64,000 bases of DNA, from positions 15,563,516 to 15,627,515 of the forward strand of contig CM054114.1 in assembly GCA_028673005.1 (NCBI GenBank), written 5' to 3'. Below the pieces are notes generated by a model. That model searched no databases. It was not told the origin of the DNA and saw only the letters and a program-made list of their open reading frames with translations. This document shows, in pieces, positions 21,100 through 32,710 of the stretch. The DNA is from Tanypteryx hageni. Taxonomy: Eukaryota; Arthropoda; Insecta; Odonata; Petaluridae. Numbering within the stretch: position 1 is the first letter of the stretch; every line of letters starts with the position of its first letter. Both the position numbers and the translations under genes were made by a program.

Positions 21100-22355
21100 A
21101 GCTTACGGAGCACTGCATTTTATAATTAGGGTCTTAGGAAAGAGTAGTCCCGCCACAAAGGAAATGCCTTATAAATCGTTAGTTAGGCCTATTCTGGAAT
21201 ATGCTGCAATAGTGTGGGATCCTCACTCAGTGGGTCAGATAAAGCAGCTTGAGATGGTGCAGAGAACTGCAGCGCGCTATGTCTTAGGAGATTTTAGAAG
21301 AACCGAGAGCGAAACAAATGTTAAAAAAACTTTAGTGGGAATCGCTAGAACATAGAAGAAGCATAGCAAGGCTAGGGGGACTTTTTAATGCATATACGAA
21401 AAAGCCAGCTTGGGCAAATATTTGTGATAGGATTAAAAAACCTTATCATGGACGCTGGGATCATGAGCACAAGATGGAGCCTCCTCCACAAAAAACAAAC
21501 TAGGGAAAATTCTGGTTTCTTAATAGAGGGATTGAGCATTGGAACGCATTACCTGCAGAGGTCTTCAAGCCATTCCCTTCCCGCGTAGGTCTCTTTAAAG
21601 CGAAGTTAAATAGCATTCAAAATGCATAATAATTATGGGTAATTCTAAAGACGAGCTTTTGAGTGATATGTGATGTTTCCATTTGTGTACCCTTCCCTAG
21701 AAATGTTAAAACCTTTAAATCAAGAGTAAAAAATATCACTGGGAACGATATTCATTACTTTTAGTTAATTTATTGTTAAATAATATTGTAAGATGAATAA
21801 ATTAACGAAGGAGCTCGAACGCGAAGCTCCTAGCAGGAAAAATATATGGATAGAATATTGTATGTGGTATGTGAAAAATTGTAAACTGAATCTTCTTAAT
21901 ATGTTTTTATATGTTTTAAATATGTTTTTTTATATGTTAATTCTGTAACCTTGCCACCGAACCAGGCGCCCACTTGCATTGTATATTGAAATAATAATAA
22001 TATCTGTAGGGTAAAAGTTAGACGAACTTGGAAGAGGAATAATAGTAATCTATATATTCATGACTGTAATTGTACCTAAGTGCTGGAAAAGTAGGGGATT
22101 GTTAGGAAGGGTAAAGTACGGTGGGGACTTCGTGGGCCCCATGACCGCTACGGTAGCCGTGAAGACCTTCCATCAACTCCGAAAATCCGCACTTCAAGTG
22201 CAAAATTGAATTTTAATATTAAAGATATTGTAGAAAGCGTATTTTTTTAAATTGTGGTTGTAAATATCATTATTTTTATAGATATATTGTTTCTTTTGCC
22301 ATCTGGCCGGATGGCCTAATGGCAATGTATTTTTTAATAAATAAATAAATAAATA
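21100..22355 (+). pseudogene. CR1/L2-group LINE 3' fragment with 3' UTR
   Basis: The C-terminal RT-associated region reads AYGALHFIIRVLGKSSPATK, then YKSLVRPILEYAAIVWDPHS, then MVQRTAARYVLGDF. A 3' UTR follows, ending in an (AATA)n tail at about 22335-22355. The protein is alignable with the same region of the preceding LINE (VRPVLEYVTNVWDP), so it is the same group but a separate copy. Frameshifts occur after 21355. Confidence 0.75.
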
Positions 22356-22723
22356 ATGCCCTGTACCGATATCGTGCTTTTTATGACGGGTAGAAATGAC
22401 ACAAAGGGTTTGAGAAAAGACAACAACTGATCCTGGATACACCAACTTTGTACCGTGTCTACCCCTCATATAGATCACTTGATCCTGAAAATTTTGTTTC
22501 TGCAAATTGCAGTCATTTTGGAGATATTGCCCGAAAATACGGACAGAGAAACCGAATACACAAGCGTTTTTAAAGAAAGAATGCACTAACAAATGGCAGT
22601 AGTACAGAAATCTATCCTCCAAATTTCAGCTCTATATCGTTTACTGTTTCCTCATAATTTCAATTTAAGCAAGTGCATTAACAGACGGACAGAGAGTGAA
22701 ACTATGAGTGCATTTTTTTAAAC

Positions 22724-22846
22724 GGACAGAAGCTAAGAAAAAATGATATAAAATACTTGGAAAGCTTCGAAATGTGAGCATGCAGAAGAATGCTGAAGAT
22801 AAAGTGGACAGATAGAATGAAAAACGAGGAAGTATTAGAAATCTTG
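22724..22846 (+). pseudogene. RTE-like LINE C-terminal scrap
   Basis: Encodes RKNDIKYLESFEM, a stop, then RRMLKIKWTDRMKNEEVLE. It is nearly the same as the C-terminal region of the LINE at 9277-9603. No other part of that LINE is present. Confidence 0.7.
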
Positions 22847-22859
22847 AGAGCCGCACATT

Positions 22860-23183
22860 AACAACCTGGTCAACCTTTATTTCATTAATGATATTCGAGT
22901 GCTTGTAATTAGCATGTTTCAGAGCTGTTTAAGGTTAGGGAGCTTAAGTAACTTCTAAAGAGCCACAGATATATTCTCAGGGAGCCAAAAGTAAGTAGCT
23001 CCGGAGCCTCAAGTTAGTTTATTTTATTCTTCGAAAGTCAGTTTTGAGGACGTTTCCTTTTTATTTGAACTACAGATCCAGTTAAATAAATCGTACTATA
23101 GCTGTGTTATTTTTTTATAGTATTAGCTGAATGGAGACAAAAATCATGATTTCTCAAAAACGTCCAATCTCGATCTGCGATAC
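22860..23183. other. P450 intron, nothing recognised
   Basis: Lies downstream of the P450 exon at 23184-23432 on the minus strand. No further exon or repeat boundary was identified. Confidence 0.4.
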
Positions 23184-23432
23184 CTGTTTCCATCACCCCT
23201 CCAACTCCTTGGAAGAAGTCCTTTCTGTAGACTTTGCGGTAGTAGATTAGAGATTGCAGGGTATCTCGGTCTGGCCAAGGACCCTCGTTGCGGTAAACCT
23301 CTTCGAAGAGTGTCGGGTCGAAAAGAAAAACAATATTTTTCCGACCCGGTACTTTGCTTAACTTGGCCATTTTTCCGTATTTTTTCATTAATTTTTCAAG
23401 CTGAACCAAAAAATTTGGATCGGTCATTTCCC
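23184..23432 (-). CDS. mitochondrial-clade cytochrome P450, N-terminal-region exon (gene 1)
   Basis: The acceptor TTTATTTTGCAG lies right of 23432, and a donor CAG/GTATCG is proposed at 23184. It encodes FLVQLEKLMKKYGKMAKL, FLFDPTLFEEVYRNEG, PWPDRDTLQSLIYYRKVYRK and FFQGVGGV. The YG---KL, D-----EVYRNEGPWP-R and YYR block is characteristic of helix A to B' of mitochondrial P450s. The next expected motif (W-xxR of helix C) may be the adjoining DRDWTFLRN if translation continues past the proposed donor, so the 3' limit is uncertain. An exon covering helices C to E was not found between here and 13.1 kb. Confidence 0.8.
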
Positions 23433-26030
23433 CTGCAAAATAAAAATTCCTTCAAATGTAGTAAGGATTTCTCTTTAATGCATACTTGATTAAAAACTAT
23501 GTTACGCTATGGGTATATAAACATGCTGCGATATACCTTTATCAATTTATTTGTGCAATTTCAATTGCTTTATCCTTACGATAAAGGTGGTTGGTGATTC
23601 GAGATTACTGCGCAGAGAGAGAGAGAAAAATACACGTTACATTGCTGCCAAACCGCCAGCCTGCATAAGCTTACGCTCGGAAAAGTACGCATGATGCACA
23701 AAGTCCTATGCCGCTATGCCAGAAGCGCTCGCCGTTCGACAGCTGGTCATGTTGTAACCATCATTACTTATTGCTTCGTCTGCCTGCGCCGACTCTTTTT
23801 CAAGTACTGGTACAATTTATATACTATTTCTCTTGCTTTTTTGTGCAAAATCTCGCGGTTACTTTCTTCACCTTCCATTTTCGAACACCAAAAGATGGTA
23901 CTATTTAAATCTCAATCGTAAAACTTGCAAATAAACACAAATCTCGCCGAAAATTTATGTACCGCACACCAAGAACCGCTGTAACTGACTGACGATGATT
24001 GGCCAAGTAATGTCGTGAAAGAAACCACTTGGTGTTTTCAGTATTTCCCTAGTACAAACTGTTGTAGAGATGAGAGGGAGGACGGACTGACGGAAGGACA
24101 TACATTGAGTAATTGTTTATAAAAGATAATATCTATTCCATTGAATCCCGAAATCTGGAAATAATTAAGAAAAGTATGCAATGAACATATATCCATATAT
24201 CCTAAAACATTTTGGGCTTTGATAAAAATTGAAGTTTTTCGAATAATTATCCTTTGTTAGTCTTTAAGTAATTCTTACTTTCTTGTGCCTACCTATAGTA
24301 TAAATATATACATTCTTACTAATTATGCGTTATCAATTTTATATTCTAATAGGGGAAAATGGCTTACGTTAGATTGCGTCAAAAGTATTCCTTTTTAGTC
24401 CTTGCTCAATGATTCTTCATCTCCCCTTCTTTGTAGCTTCGCAGATGATAAACGACTGGAGAGATAGCGGAGGGAGAGAGTAGGCACTGAAAATAGTTTG
24501 GAGGGGAATGAGGCTTATCTCTGATATAAGTATGTTATGAAATTGCAGGGGGGAGATCGTTTAGTCATCATAATATTTTTGCAATCTGAACACGCCGTTC
24601 TCCATCAAAATTTTACATATTTAAGCCCCAAGCAATGGTCGGCAATTTTTTTTAATTGCGGTTGTTACCATTTACTAACATTCTAATATGCGACCCTTCG
24701 ATCGTGCCTCAGTTAAATTCTTTTCATCTTTAGGGTTTATAAATTATTTATTTTTTAAACATAAAATATTGTTAATATGATTCATTAATATTACAGAACG
24801 GAGGAAAATGAAATAACTTATTTTAAATTAATTTGTGTAATTTTTCGTGAGTAAGCGTCCATGCAAAATATTTTCACGTATCACCTTAGGCACGCAGCCA
24901 TTGTTTGACGACCTCTCTTTCAGATTAAAATTGTCAAATATAATAAAATAAAGTGGAAACCACTTTGCCTGATAACCGAAAAAACGAAATAACACGAAGC
25001 GTTCCCACACCTATATTTTTCAGCGCACATATACATTACTTGAAACGGATAACACGAAATTATTCCTCAAAACAGAAATTATATCGCAGTTTCAAAACGC
25101 AATTCAATGCTAAATTTTTCAGATAAAATGAAATGACAGTTAACGTTTCCTCTTCCGAAACCAAATTTTTTCTGCGAACTACAGAAATAATTACATCTCT
25201 TTATTCAAAATTCGAGACAGATAGTATAATAAACAATTATATGCTGTATAAAGCTGTTGACTGCAAGAAATTAGCGTCATTAATCATTATGCATATTATA
25301 TACTATCATGTATTATATATTATCCTGTGTGCATACTTCCGTATCTCCGTATCCACTATAAAATTTTCCTCCTCTCCTAAGTCGCGGTGATGATGGGGAG
25401 GTAATTGCGCGCTCATCCTGATAGGAAGTGAGGGATGGAGGGGTGAGAATTCTATCAGTTAGGAAGGTAGATAAACGCGTGCGAGTAAGGGTTTCGCAAC
25501 GAAAGGTGAATTGAAGTTATTATCAAACTCGTTTTATGGATAAGATCAAACTTATAAATCATCATTCTCCAACTGCCATAAAATGGTCTTGAAAACCAAA
25601 TTCACAATTCGGATTCATCTTCATGATTCCTTGCAAGTCACCTTTTTGGTGTATGGCTGGGGGTGTAGTGCACCAAGGAATAAAAATATATAAAAAACTT
25701 CTTATTTATACTCTTTTTTATAAAGCGCACTGAAAAGTATAAAATAATTTTTTGGGTCCCAGAAAATATCTGGATCTTAAGGAAAATTTTCATTAGGTTG
25801 TACACAAACTCCCCGTCGTCATCCAAATATTCAATGTTTTAATATCTTCACACTTTATCCATTCAAACCCTCCAACTGGTAGATTTTTTCATAAAATTTA
25901 ACCATAAAGAATCTATGAAAAAATTATATTTGCTATTTTGGTCCGGGTTACACGAGTTCAAGTAATTGTTGTTTACTCGCGAATAACTTTTCGCACAACA
26001 ACAAATCCTTCCTCTAATCCCACGTTCTAC
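23433..26030. other. no gene seen
   Basis: Contains a (GA)n stretch near 23617 and a moderately GC-rich patch at 23640-23800. The rest is AT-rich. Short frames here show no family resemblance. An upstream first exon of P450 gene 1 may lie here but was not recognised. Confidence 0.4.
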
Positions 26031-26042
26031 CATTGCTATCAT

Positions 26043-26413
26043 TCATTCATTCGTGTTCTGTCTTGCGACAGGTCCTACCAATTAATTAATTAATTGGTTT
26101 TGACTAGGGAATATACATACACGGTGTGGTGGTTTCCCGTTGCCTTCCACACCGGACTCACACACAGAAGGGAGGAGGGAAACCCGGTGCCGGCATTTGC
26201 CTGCTCTTACGAAGAACACCAGGGGGGCCAACGGCTTAACGTCCCTTCCGAAGGACGGAACAGCTGAATTTGCGCGGTCTCCTCAAACCACGCAAACAGG
26301 GGGCCGGGTGACCTTGAGAAAAAATCCTACTCGCGCAGGATTCGTACCCGATGACTTTTTCAAGCATCGGGCGAGTAGCAGCCAGCGTCCTAACCACTAC
26401 ACCACCGGCACCC
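26043..26413 (-). mobile_element. full-length tRNA-derived SINE with 12-bp target duplication
   Basis: On the minus strand it begins GGTGCCGGTGGTGTAGTGG (tRNA-like, box A) and carries a box B-like GGTACGAATCC. A conserved central block follows (CTTCGGAAGGGACGTTAAGC), with an AATG-repeat tail on the left. CATTGCTATCAT is present at 26031-26042 and again at 26414-26425. The perfect duplication indicates a fairly recent insertion. The central block resembles a widely shared invertebrate SINE domain. Confidence 0.88.
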
Positions 26414-26425
26414 CATTGCTATCAT

Positions 26426-26710
26426 ATATTGCATATATTGCTTTCAATGTCCTTTTGAAAATCTAATTCAAGATGTGTATATTTTAAAGCAGCCTGCTAG
26501 CTAAACCTGGTGCTGTGTAAAAATATGATGGCTCCAAACCATACATTTCTATGCATTGGTATCTGAAATTCTCATAGATATCAACGACGCGTAGAGCGAC
26601 TATTTTTAAGCAAATGCCACTGCTCACCTAGATCTTTAATTTCGAATACATCCCATACTTTGAGGGCGTGCACATAGTCTTCCTGCGAAATTTCAGTTTC
26701 ATGTAATTAA
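26426..26710. other. spacer, no feature
   Basis: Unique-looking DNA between the SINE and the hAT element. Confidence 0.4.
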
Positions 26711-26718
26711 CTTCTGAA

Positions 26719-27941
26719 CAGAGATGGGAAAGTTTCGTTTCCGGAACAAGGAAAGGTTCCAAAATGGTACCTGTTCCTGGAACCGGAACAAGAACAAAAA
26801 TTGTGTCGGAATCGGAACAATCTTGTCAAAATCTCAGTTCCAGAACGGTTTCCTCAAAAACGGAATAATAGGTTGGAAGTTGATTCTTGATATTTTAATA
26901 TCATCCGTCATCCAAAGAAAGAAATATATTTAAATGATATTATTTTATGATTAAATTTGTTGTTTAATTGATCTAATATGATTTTTTAAGACGATGACCC
27001 AATAATAGTTTATGAATTTGAAGACGAAAATATGTATAAATCCAATACCTTGATTCAACCGACAAAATAAAACTAAATCTTAATCATAGGTTTACTTCAC
27101 ATACGCTTGAAGAGTTAACAATTTAAGTACCATTCATTAAATTTTATTTTTAACCATTAGTTGTTTTCAAATAAGATCACTCAATTTACTTTAATTTTAT
27201 TTCGTAGAACTAGGGTAGGCAACGTACGGCCCGCGGGCAGGATCCGGCCCGTTGCTCAGTTTAATCTGGCATGTGGTAAGACTTCTAAGAATATACTTCT
27301 GCGATATAAGGATTTTTAAATGTTTAACGCGCAACTGCATTCAATTCTACATTTTTCTCGAGTTTCTAATGTTTGTTGCCTTATTATATGGAAAATTATT
27401 CTCAATATTTTTTTCATGTTTAAGTTTAATGTGTGCCGATGAAGCTGTAGGCTATTTAAATACGACCCACCGAGAGTCTTATGACTGCGAATGTGGCTGG
27501 CTATTAGCTAAAGGTTGTTCACTCCTGTCGTAGTGGTTCACCTGAAAATGCCTGATATTTCTATATCCAACCGTAATATATGCTGAAATATATTAGGATC
27601 TTTTGTTGAATAAAGAAATTGAAAACGTAAAAACGCAATTTGAATATGTTGAAAGAGGACAGAAGGAGAAAGACTCAAAAAAGAGAGGAAAAAATTTGAG
27701 TCAAAATAGGAAATTTGTTTAAAAAGATGACCTTGCGTCAGAATATTTATGAGAGTTTTTCATAATATCTTAACATAAATGAAAAAAGTTGTAATTCATG
27801 TCAGATATTATCAATAAAAAGCATACATCTTTAAAACTGGGAATGGTTACCGAACCGTTTTTTCTTTCTATCACTTGGAACCGAACCCGGAACGGAACGG
27901 GTTCGAAAATTTAAGGTCGGAATCGGAACTTCCCAGCTCTG
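26719..27941. mobile_element. nonautonomous hAT element (1.2 kb) with decayed 8-bp duplication
   Basis: The left end CAGAGATGGGAAAGTTTC and the right end GGAACTTCCCAGCTCTG are inverted repeats. The flanks CTTCTGAA and CATTTGAA match at 6 of 8 positions. The subterminal regions are rich in GGAAC motifs on both sides, as in hAT elements. No transposase was seen. A second MITE sits inside. Confidence 0.75.
27210..27527. mobile_element. hAT MITE (SPIN/Charlie-like ends), nested
   Basis: The left end CTAGGGTAGGCAACGTACGG followed by CCCGCGGGCAGGATCCGGCC, and the right end AAAGGTTGTTCACTCCTG, fit the ends of SPIN/Charlie-type hAT families. The flanks TCGTAGAA and TCGTAGTG match at 6 of 8. The MITE is 318 bp and noncoding. 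Confidence 0.7.
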
Positions 27942-27949
27942 CATTTGAA

Positions 27950-28860
27950 TAATTTTTCGAAACTGATGAGAAAATCATAAGGGAAGACTCCCTTTATAAA
28001 GGCTAAAGCTTACCTATCCTCCTGAAAATTATTTTTTATTTCTAAATATTTCTGCTTCGGTAGAATATTCAGTAAATATTCCACTATATATGGTAAGAAG
28101 CGAAGAGTATCAATGAATCTCAATTGGATGTCATCTACATTTTTTGTAAAACTGATACACTTTTCATCTGTAATAGGTATTACACTAATTTTACCCGAGA
28201 TATTACCTTACTTTCTTAATATGAATTGACCGTCATATCCCCTAAATTTATATAAATAAATTGTCATAAAATTCGATTCTTTATAATTCAAATTACAATA
28301 CCTATAAACTCACCCTCTATACTGTTCACTAAAGTGTGAGTGATCCCGCACTTGGAAGTTTTCACTTCCGTTTCCTATAATACCCTCACAAATGTGGGAG
28401 TTATTACAGATATCTTACTCTTTTCGCAGTTCTGACGTACGGTCTTTCATCTTAGTATTCGTTTTATAAATTAGTTGATGTCTTTTTAATATTTCACTTA
28501 AACGAGTAATAAATGAGTAACAGCATCCACTCCTCGTCTGATTTAATACTCAATTTTATGAGCATACAATAACTCATTACCTTATGTTTCTTATATGCTG
28601 GTCACTAGCAGTGTTTCCCACAGTTGATCATATTTCATTTTTCACGATACACGCCTTCCTCCGTTATTTGATTGAAGTGAATGTAACGGTTTGCACGCAG
28701 ACTTACATTATTAGCCCACTTTCCAGAATGTAAATAGGTTTTGTCATTGTTTCTCTCAGCCATCCTCCCCCCTATTAACTTTTGAACCAATTGACAAATT
28801 TTCATAAAACTTGGTGAGAATCTCTTGCTACATGGGTCGAGCTCCCCAGGATAGCCAATA
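27950..28860. other. no gene; possible hAT end near 28610
   Basis: CAGTGTTTCCCACAG at 28610 resembles a hAT terminus, but no matching end with an 8-bp duplication was found. The remainder is AT-rich. Confidence 0.35.
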
Positions 28861-30000
28861 CTAGTAGAAAGTGCTTGCATACTGCAAGCATATCATCGCA
28901 CCTCTGAAAAACGTTCATTTTTCAGACAGATATTTCATCATTACAAATATTTTTTTAATTCTAAATATTTCACCTCCGCAGCGATTTTCGTTTTTCCCTT
29001 ATGTAAAAATAATAGATTAGAACAATTCCCAAACCTTGCAATTTTAAGAATTTTTTACTTTCTCCATTATGGGGTACTAAATATTACTAAATATTTATTT
29101 GTTCAAATACACTACTCTGTAAATAACTTGAAAATTTCAACTTCCTAGCTCATCCAGTAGTACCTAAACAGTTATCTATTTGTTTAAACTTTTAGAATTT
29201 TTAACTGCCAAACATGAAAATATCAAAATTTGTATAATCCCTATTTCGTTTTTTTTTACAAATTCTACCTATAAAAAATTTCAGATCCGGAGCACATTCG
29301 GTAATACATAAACCTCAAAAATATGTTTAAACATTTGCGAATTATGAGTGGTCGAATTTGGTTACTTTTCAAAATTTCCTTTTTTTCTTTGTATAATTTG
29401 CTACAAAATGATTTCAAAAACTCAAACCTACAGCATATAGTTTCCAAGATAAAAATTATTAAACTTTAATATTCAAATGGGGTTAAAACAACCCCTAAAA
29501 ATAAACAACTTTGAAATTTTCGATTTTTATAGTTAGTTATGAGGAAATTTCTATAAACCTGCAAAATTTCAGCTTCCTAAACTTATTAGATTGGTCTACA
29601 CACTGGGATAACTTTTCCCCATGCTAACTTATGGGAGATATTCCGGGGTGTCTGGAGCTGAGCCCAGGACACTGTAAGCAAAACAAACAATAATTCTTAA
29701 TAGATATTGTGGCCGTCTAGCAACACTGAAAATTACATTTTTCTAGATTACCGGCAAGTGCCCAAAATTAATTTACAAAAATGGCGCAATGCTTTTCTTA
29801 TGGGAAAAAACGCAAATTTCAGAATTTTTGGAGTCGAACTCATGTCACTTATTTGAAAAGTCTCATTTTATCTGTAAGTTTCTTCATCATATCTACAAAA
29901 TTTGAAACTTTCATTTCTCCAACTTTAGTAGTTTGGGCTGGACATTAGTATCCTTCTATATATAATATCCTCCTCTGTAAGAAACGTCGATATATAATGA
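28861..30000 (-). mobile_element. Helitron-like nonautonomous repeat, complete copy
   Basis: On the minus strand it starts TCATTATATATCGACG preceded by A. It ends with the hairpin TGCTTGCA-GTA-TGCAAGCA, a short spacer and CTAG, followed by T. Both flanks are unlike other copies, so the two ends are well defined: 5' TC, 3' hairpin plus CTAG, and insertion between A and T, which are the Helitron rules. It is 1.14 kb, AT-rich and noncoding. Confidence 0.72.
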
Positions 30001-30635
30001 TAAGTATTAAATAAATAAATGATTAAATATAAAGTAGGCATCATAAGTTCTGTTTGGATAATCTTGTTGTTTATGTGCATTTTATTTATTTGTAACATTT
30101 TATTACATATTTTGTAACCGATTTATACAATTGTTAATGATCAATTAAGTCATAATTATTTAACAATATATCAGATGCATGAATATCATGCACTTAAAAA
30201 TACGCATAAAAACTATTATTTTATTGAATATTTTCAAATGTACAAAAAGTATATTATTTTTACATTTCACCTTAAAAATTTATTTATTTCTGTAAGAACC
30301 TCGTATCCCCAGCTTGGGAACCACTGTGGTAGTGTGTATGAGCAATGTGGATCATGAATAAATGTCAATACCGATTCAAAATCCCAGTATATAACAAAAT
30401 TGGTAGTCTTTAAATTTGAATGTGGGCATCTTTCCATCTTTTATTTCTGGTAATATGATTTCTATCGACTTCCTCGCCATACAATATAATAAATGATCTT
30501 TCAATTGTTCCTCTTATTTTACCTCGAAAAATATGAAGAACATCCTAATGTTTTGTGAGTTGTTTACTAACTAAGCGTACGAAGTTTTTTATGTAAACAT
30601 AATGCCAGTTATTTCCCTTTGATATGGTCGGATAA
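30001..30635. other. no gene; possible hAT end near 30310
   Basis: CCCCAGCTTGGGAACCACTG at 30307-30326 resembles the right terminus of Charlie-type hAT elements. No paired left end was confirmed. Confidence 0.35.
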
Positions 30636-31671
30636 TTATTTATTTACAACGTTAAATGGGTAAATATCATTTTTCTTATCAACACCAAACACATTAATGG
30701 AAATATTATTCCTCCGTTCAAAGATTGTTATTTTGTGCACAAGAGTTGGAAAATTTACACAATCCAAGTTATAATTATGCTGTACATTTACATAGGTAGA
30801 AGTTCGACATGTATTCTGAGAAATAAATTTACATAAAGTGGAATAATAAAAGTACTTTTGGACCATATTCCTTACATTGATGCAAGATTTCTTGTCCGCT
30901 ATACAATAGAATAGCATAATATAATACAACTCCCGCCATTCAGTGATATGTTGATATTTATTCGGTGTAATAAATGCTGCACTTCATAAAAACTCCATCA
31001 CATTTTTCTAACTGGCATTTCTCAATCACTTGAAGCAATATCTCGAAACACTCATTTGTTAAAAAAATTAAATTTGAATCTAAGTACAAACTTATATTTT
31101 TCGTTTTGAAAGATTTAGTGAGATATTCACCAAACACATCTTTAAATTTACAATCTAAAAGCAAACTTGATTTTGCAGCAGTTTTTCAGTTAAAAATTTA
31201 TTAATCCTCCATATACCAGTTTTTTTATTCTCTAAAAATTCTTCAAAACTTTAATATTAGTATCGTTTCTAAATTGAATTTTTGATAAAGCACACTAAAA
31301 AGCTGATTCAATTTCTTCTCCATAATTTTCACAATAATAATAAACGGGGTCATAACCCTCCAGTTTATGTGTTTTTGCACTGCTATTGTGGTGACGATGG
31401 AGGAGTCGCTTTCTCCTATGGCTCGGTCTATAATGTGGGCTAAAATACTCTTAGCTTGGTAAATGAGGCAGTTTTTATTCGGGTTGTTGTTATATCTCTT
31501 CAACTTGGCCTCATCACTGGAATCCGGGTTGAATATTTTCGACAGAATAACCCGCATTCTGCCTCCACCTCTCTCCAACCATGGCGTGATATGGTAGGCT
31601 CGTATGTTGTAGAGATTATTGCCTCTCCACAACGTATTCGGAATTCTCCTCGAGATTGCTATTTTTTCCAA
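30636..31671 (-). pseudogene. decayed Polinton/Maverick-like protein remnant
   Basis: Three minus frames lie in order. The first (31671-31243) includes ITPWLERGGGRMRV, KSILAHIIDRAIGESDSSIV and AVQKHINWRVMTPFI. The second (31164-30958) includes LTNECFEILLQVIEKC. The third (30929-30636) includes KKSCINVRNMVQKYF, FPTLVHKITIFERR and NNISINVFGVDKKNDIYPF. The last block resembles the region before the polymerase domain in arthropod Polinton/Maverick type-B DNA polymerase proteins (INxxN-CF, FE--N-ISINVFG). Stops between the frames show decay. The identification rests on memory of motif style and is tentative; no catalytic polymerase motif is present. Confidence 0.4.
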
Positions 31672-32710
31672 ATGGAATTACCCAGGAGATCTGAAGAAAT
31701 TTTCGGAGAAAGTTCATCTATAAGTATTTCGAAATATATTCTAAAAATACCAGGGGAGCTAATTACATTTTACACAAAGCAAAGACATATTACCTTTATT
31801 GCAGACCTTTAAAAAGGAACTCCGTGGACTTGAAGAGATGATTAGTAGACAAAGTGCTTACAACGGATGCACGGACGATTGGAGCTATGGAGGTAAAGGT
31901 AGAGAGACCGCAGGAGAAGATGTTCTTTGAAAGTGACGCGGCCGAAATTCATCTGGGGCGGACGTGATCCACACACGCGCACGTCAATCACATGCTAACC
32001 TCCCTCATCAGAGACGCGGCCGCAGACTTGAGAGCTGTTGACGACCACACGCAGACTCTCCAACGGACGCCTTCTCTCACGATGATGTCTACCACACCAT
32101 CCCGCGGATAGATACGACTGGTAGCCACCAATCATTTCGAATCCAACTCACAAACAGAAGACAAGAGAGGAAAGATGCACACATCATGCGTGGATAAAAG
32201 AAGCGTTCTCTACGATTTACGCAAATATGCCAAAAAATATAAATATTAATGGCTTAGTATAATGTTTAAGAACTTATAAATTATATGCCAATAGTGATGT
32301 CTAAGCAATAGTATCGAATTTTTTATTCACTGATTTTCTCCTAATCGGTTGTAATTAATGAAACAATCGGCAATTATTAAAAACACACCTCACTCAAATT
32401 CATTCATTAGTCGTAAATTACCCATTTCTTTTCACTTACAAACGCTCTGTATACGTATAGATACGTTCATTTCTTCATCATAGATAATCCATTTCCCTTC
32501 ATTTACTAAATGTTGCATGCGCACGAAAGAAAATTAAAATATTTAGTTACAGCAAATATTCTTTACTTTGTTTGCTACCAAGTTTGTTTTCGGTCAGTGA
32601 TCACATTTTTCTACATTTATAGTACCCATAATTTTCGTGCCGTAGTATAATTTCATAGCTATTTGTCTTGCTAAAGTTTATGGATGATGTAAAAGACTTC
32701 TAAAGTAAAT
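31672..32710. other. no gene seen; GC-richer patch at 31900-32180
   Basis: The patch has higher GC and codon-like texture, with a SacII-type CCGCGG near 32101, but no recognisable product. It may belong to the same old element as 30636-31671. Confidence 0.35.

Larger units (their letters stand above)
17875..22675. repeat. unnamed repeat R, copy 2, split by 3.7 kb of LINE DNA
   Basis: The left part, 17875-18672, matches copy 1 from its start. The right part, 22356-22675, continues exactly where the left stops: copy 1 reads AATTTATAATGTCCTG uninterrupted, whereas here LINE DNA sits between AATTTATAA and TGCCCTG. The right part ends CAAGTGCATTAACAGACG. Confidence 0.75.

Noticed and set aside
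28610..30326. A single hAT element from CAGTGTTTCCCA to GGGAACCACTG
   Set aside because: The flanking 8-bp sequences do not match and the two ends differ in detail, so pairing them is unsupported.
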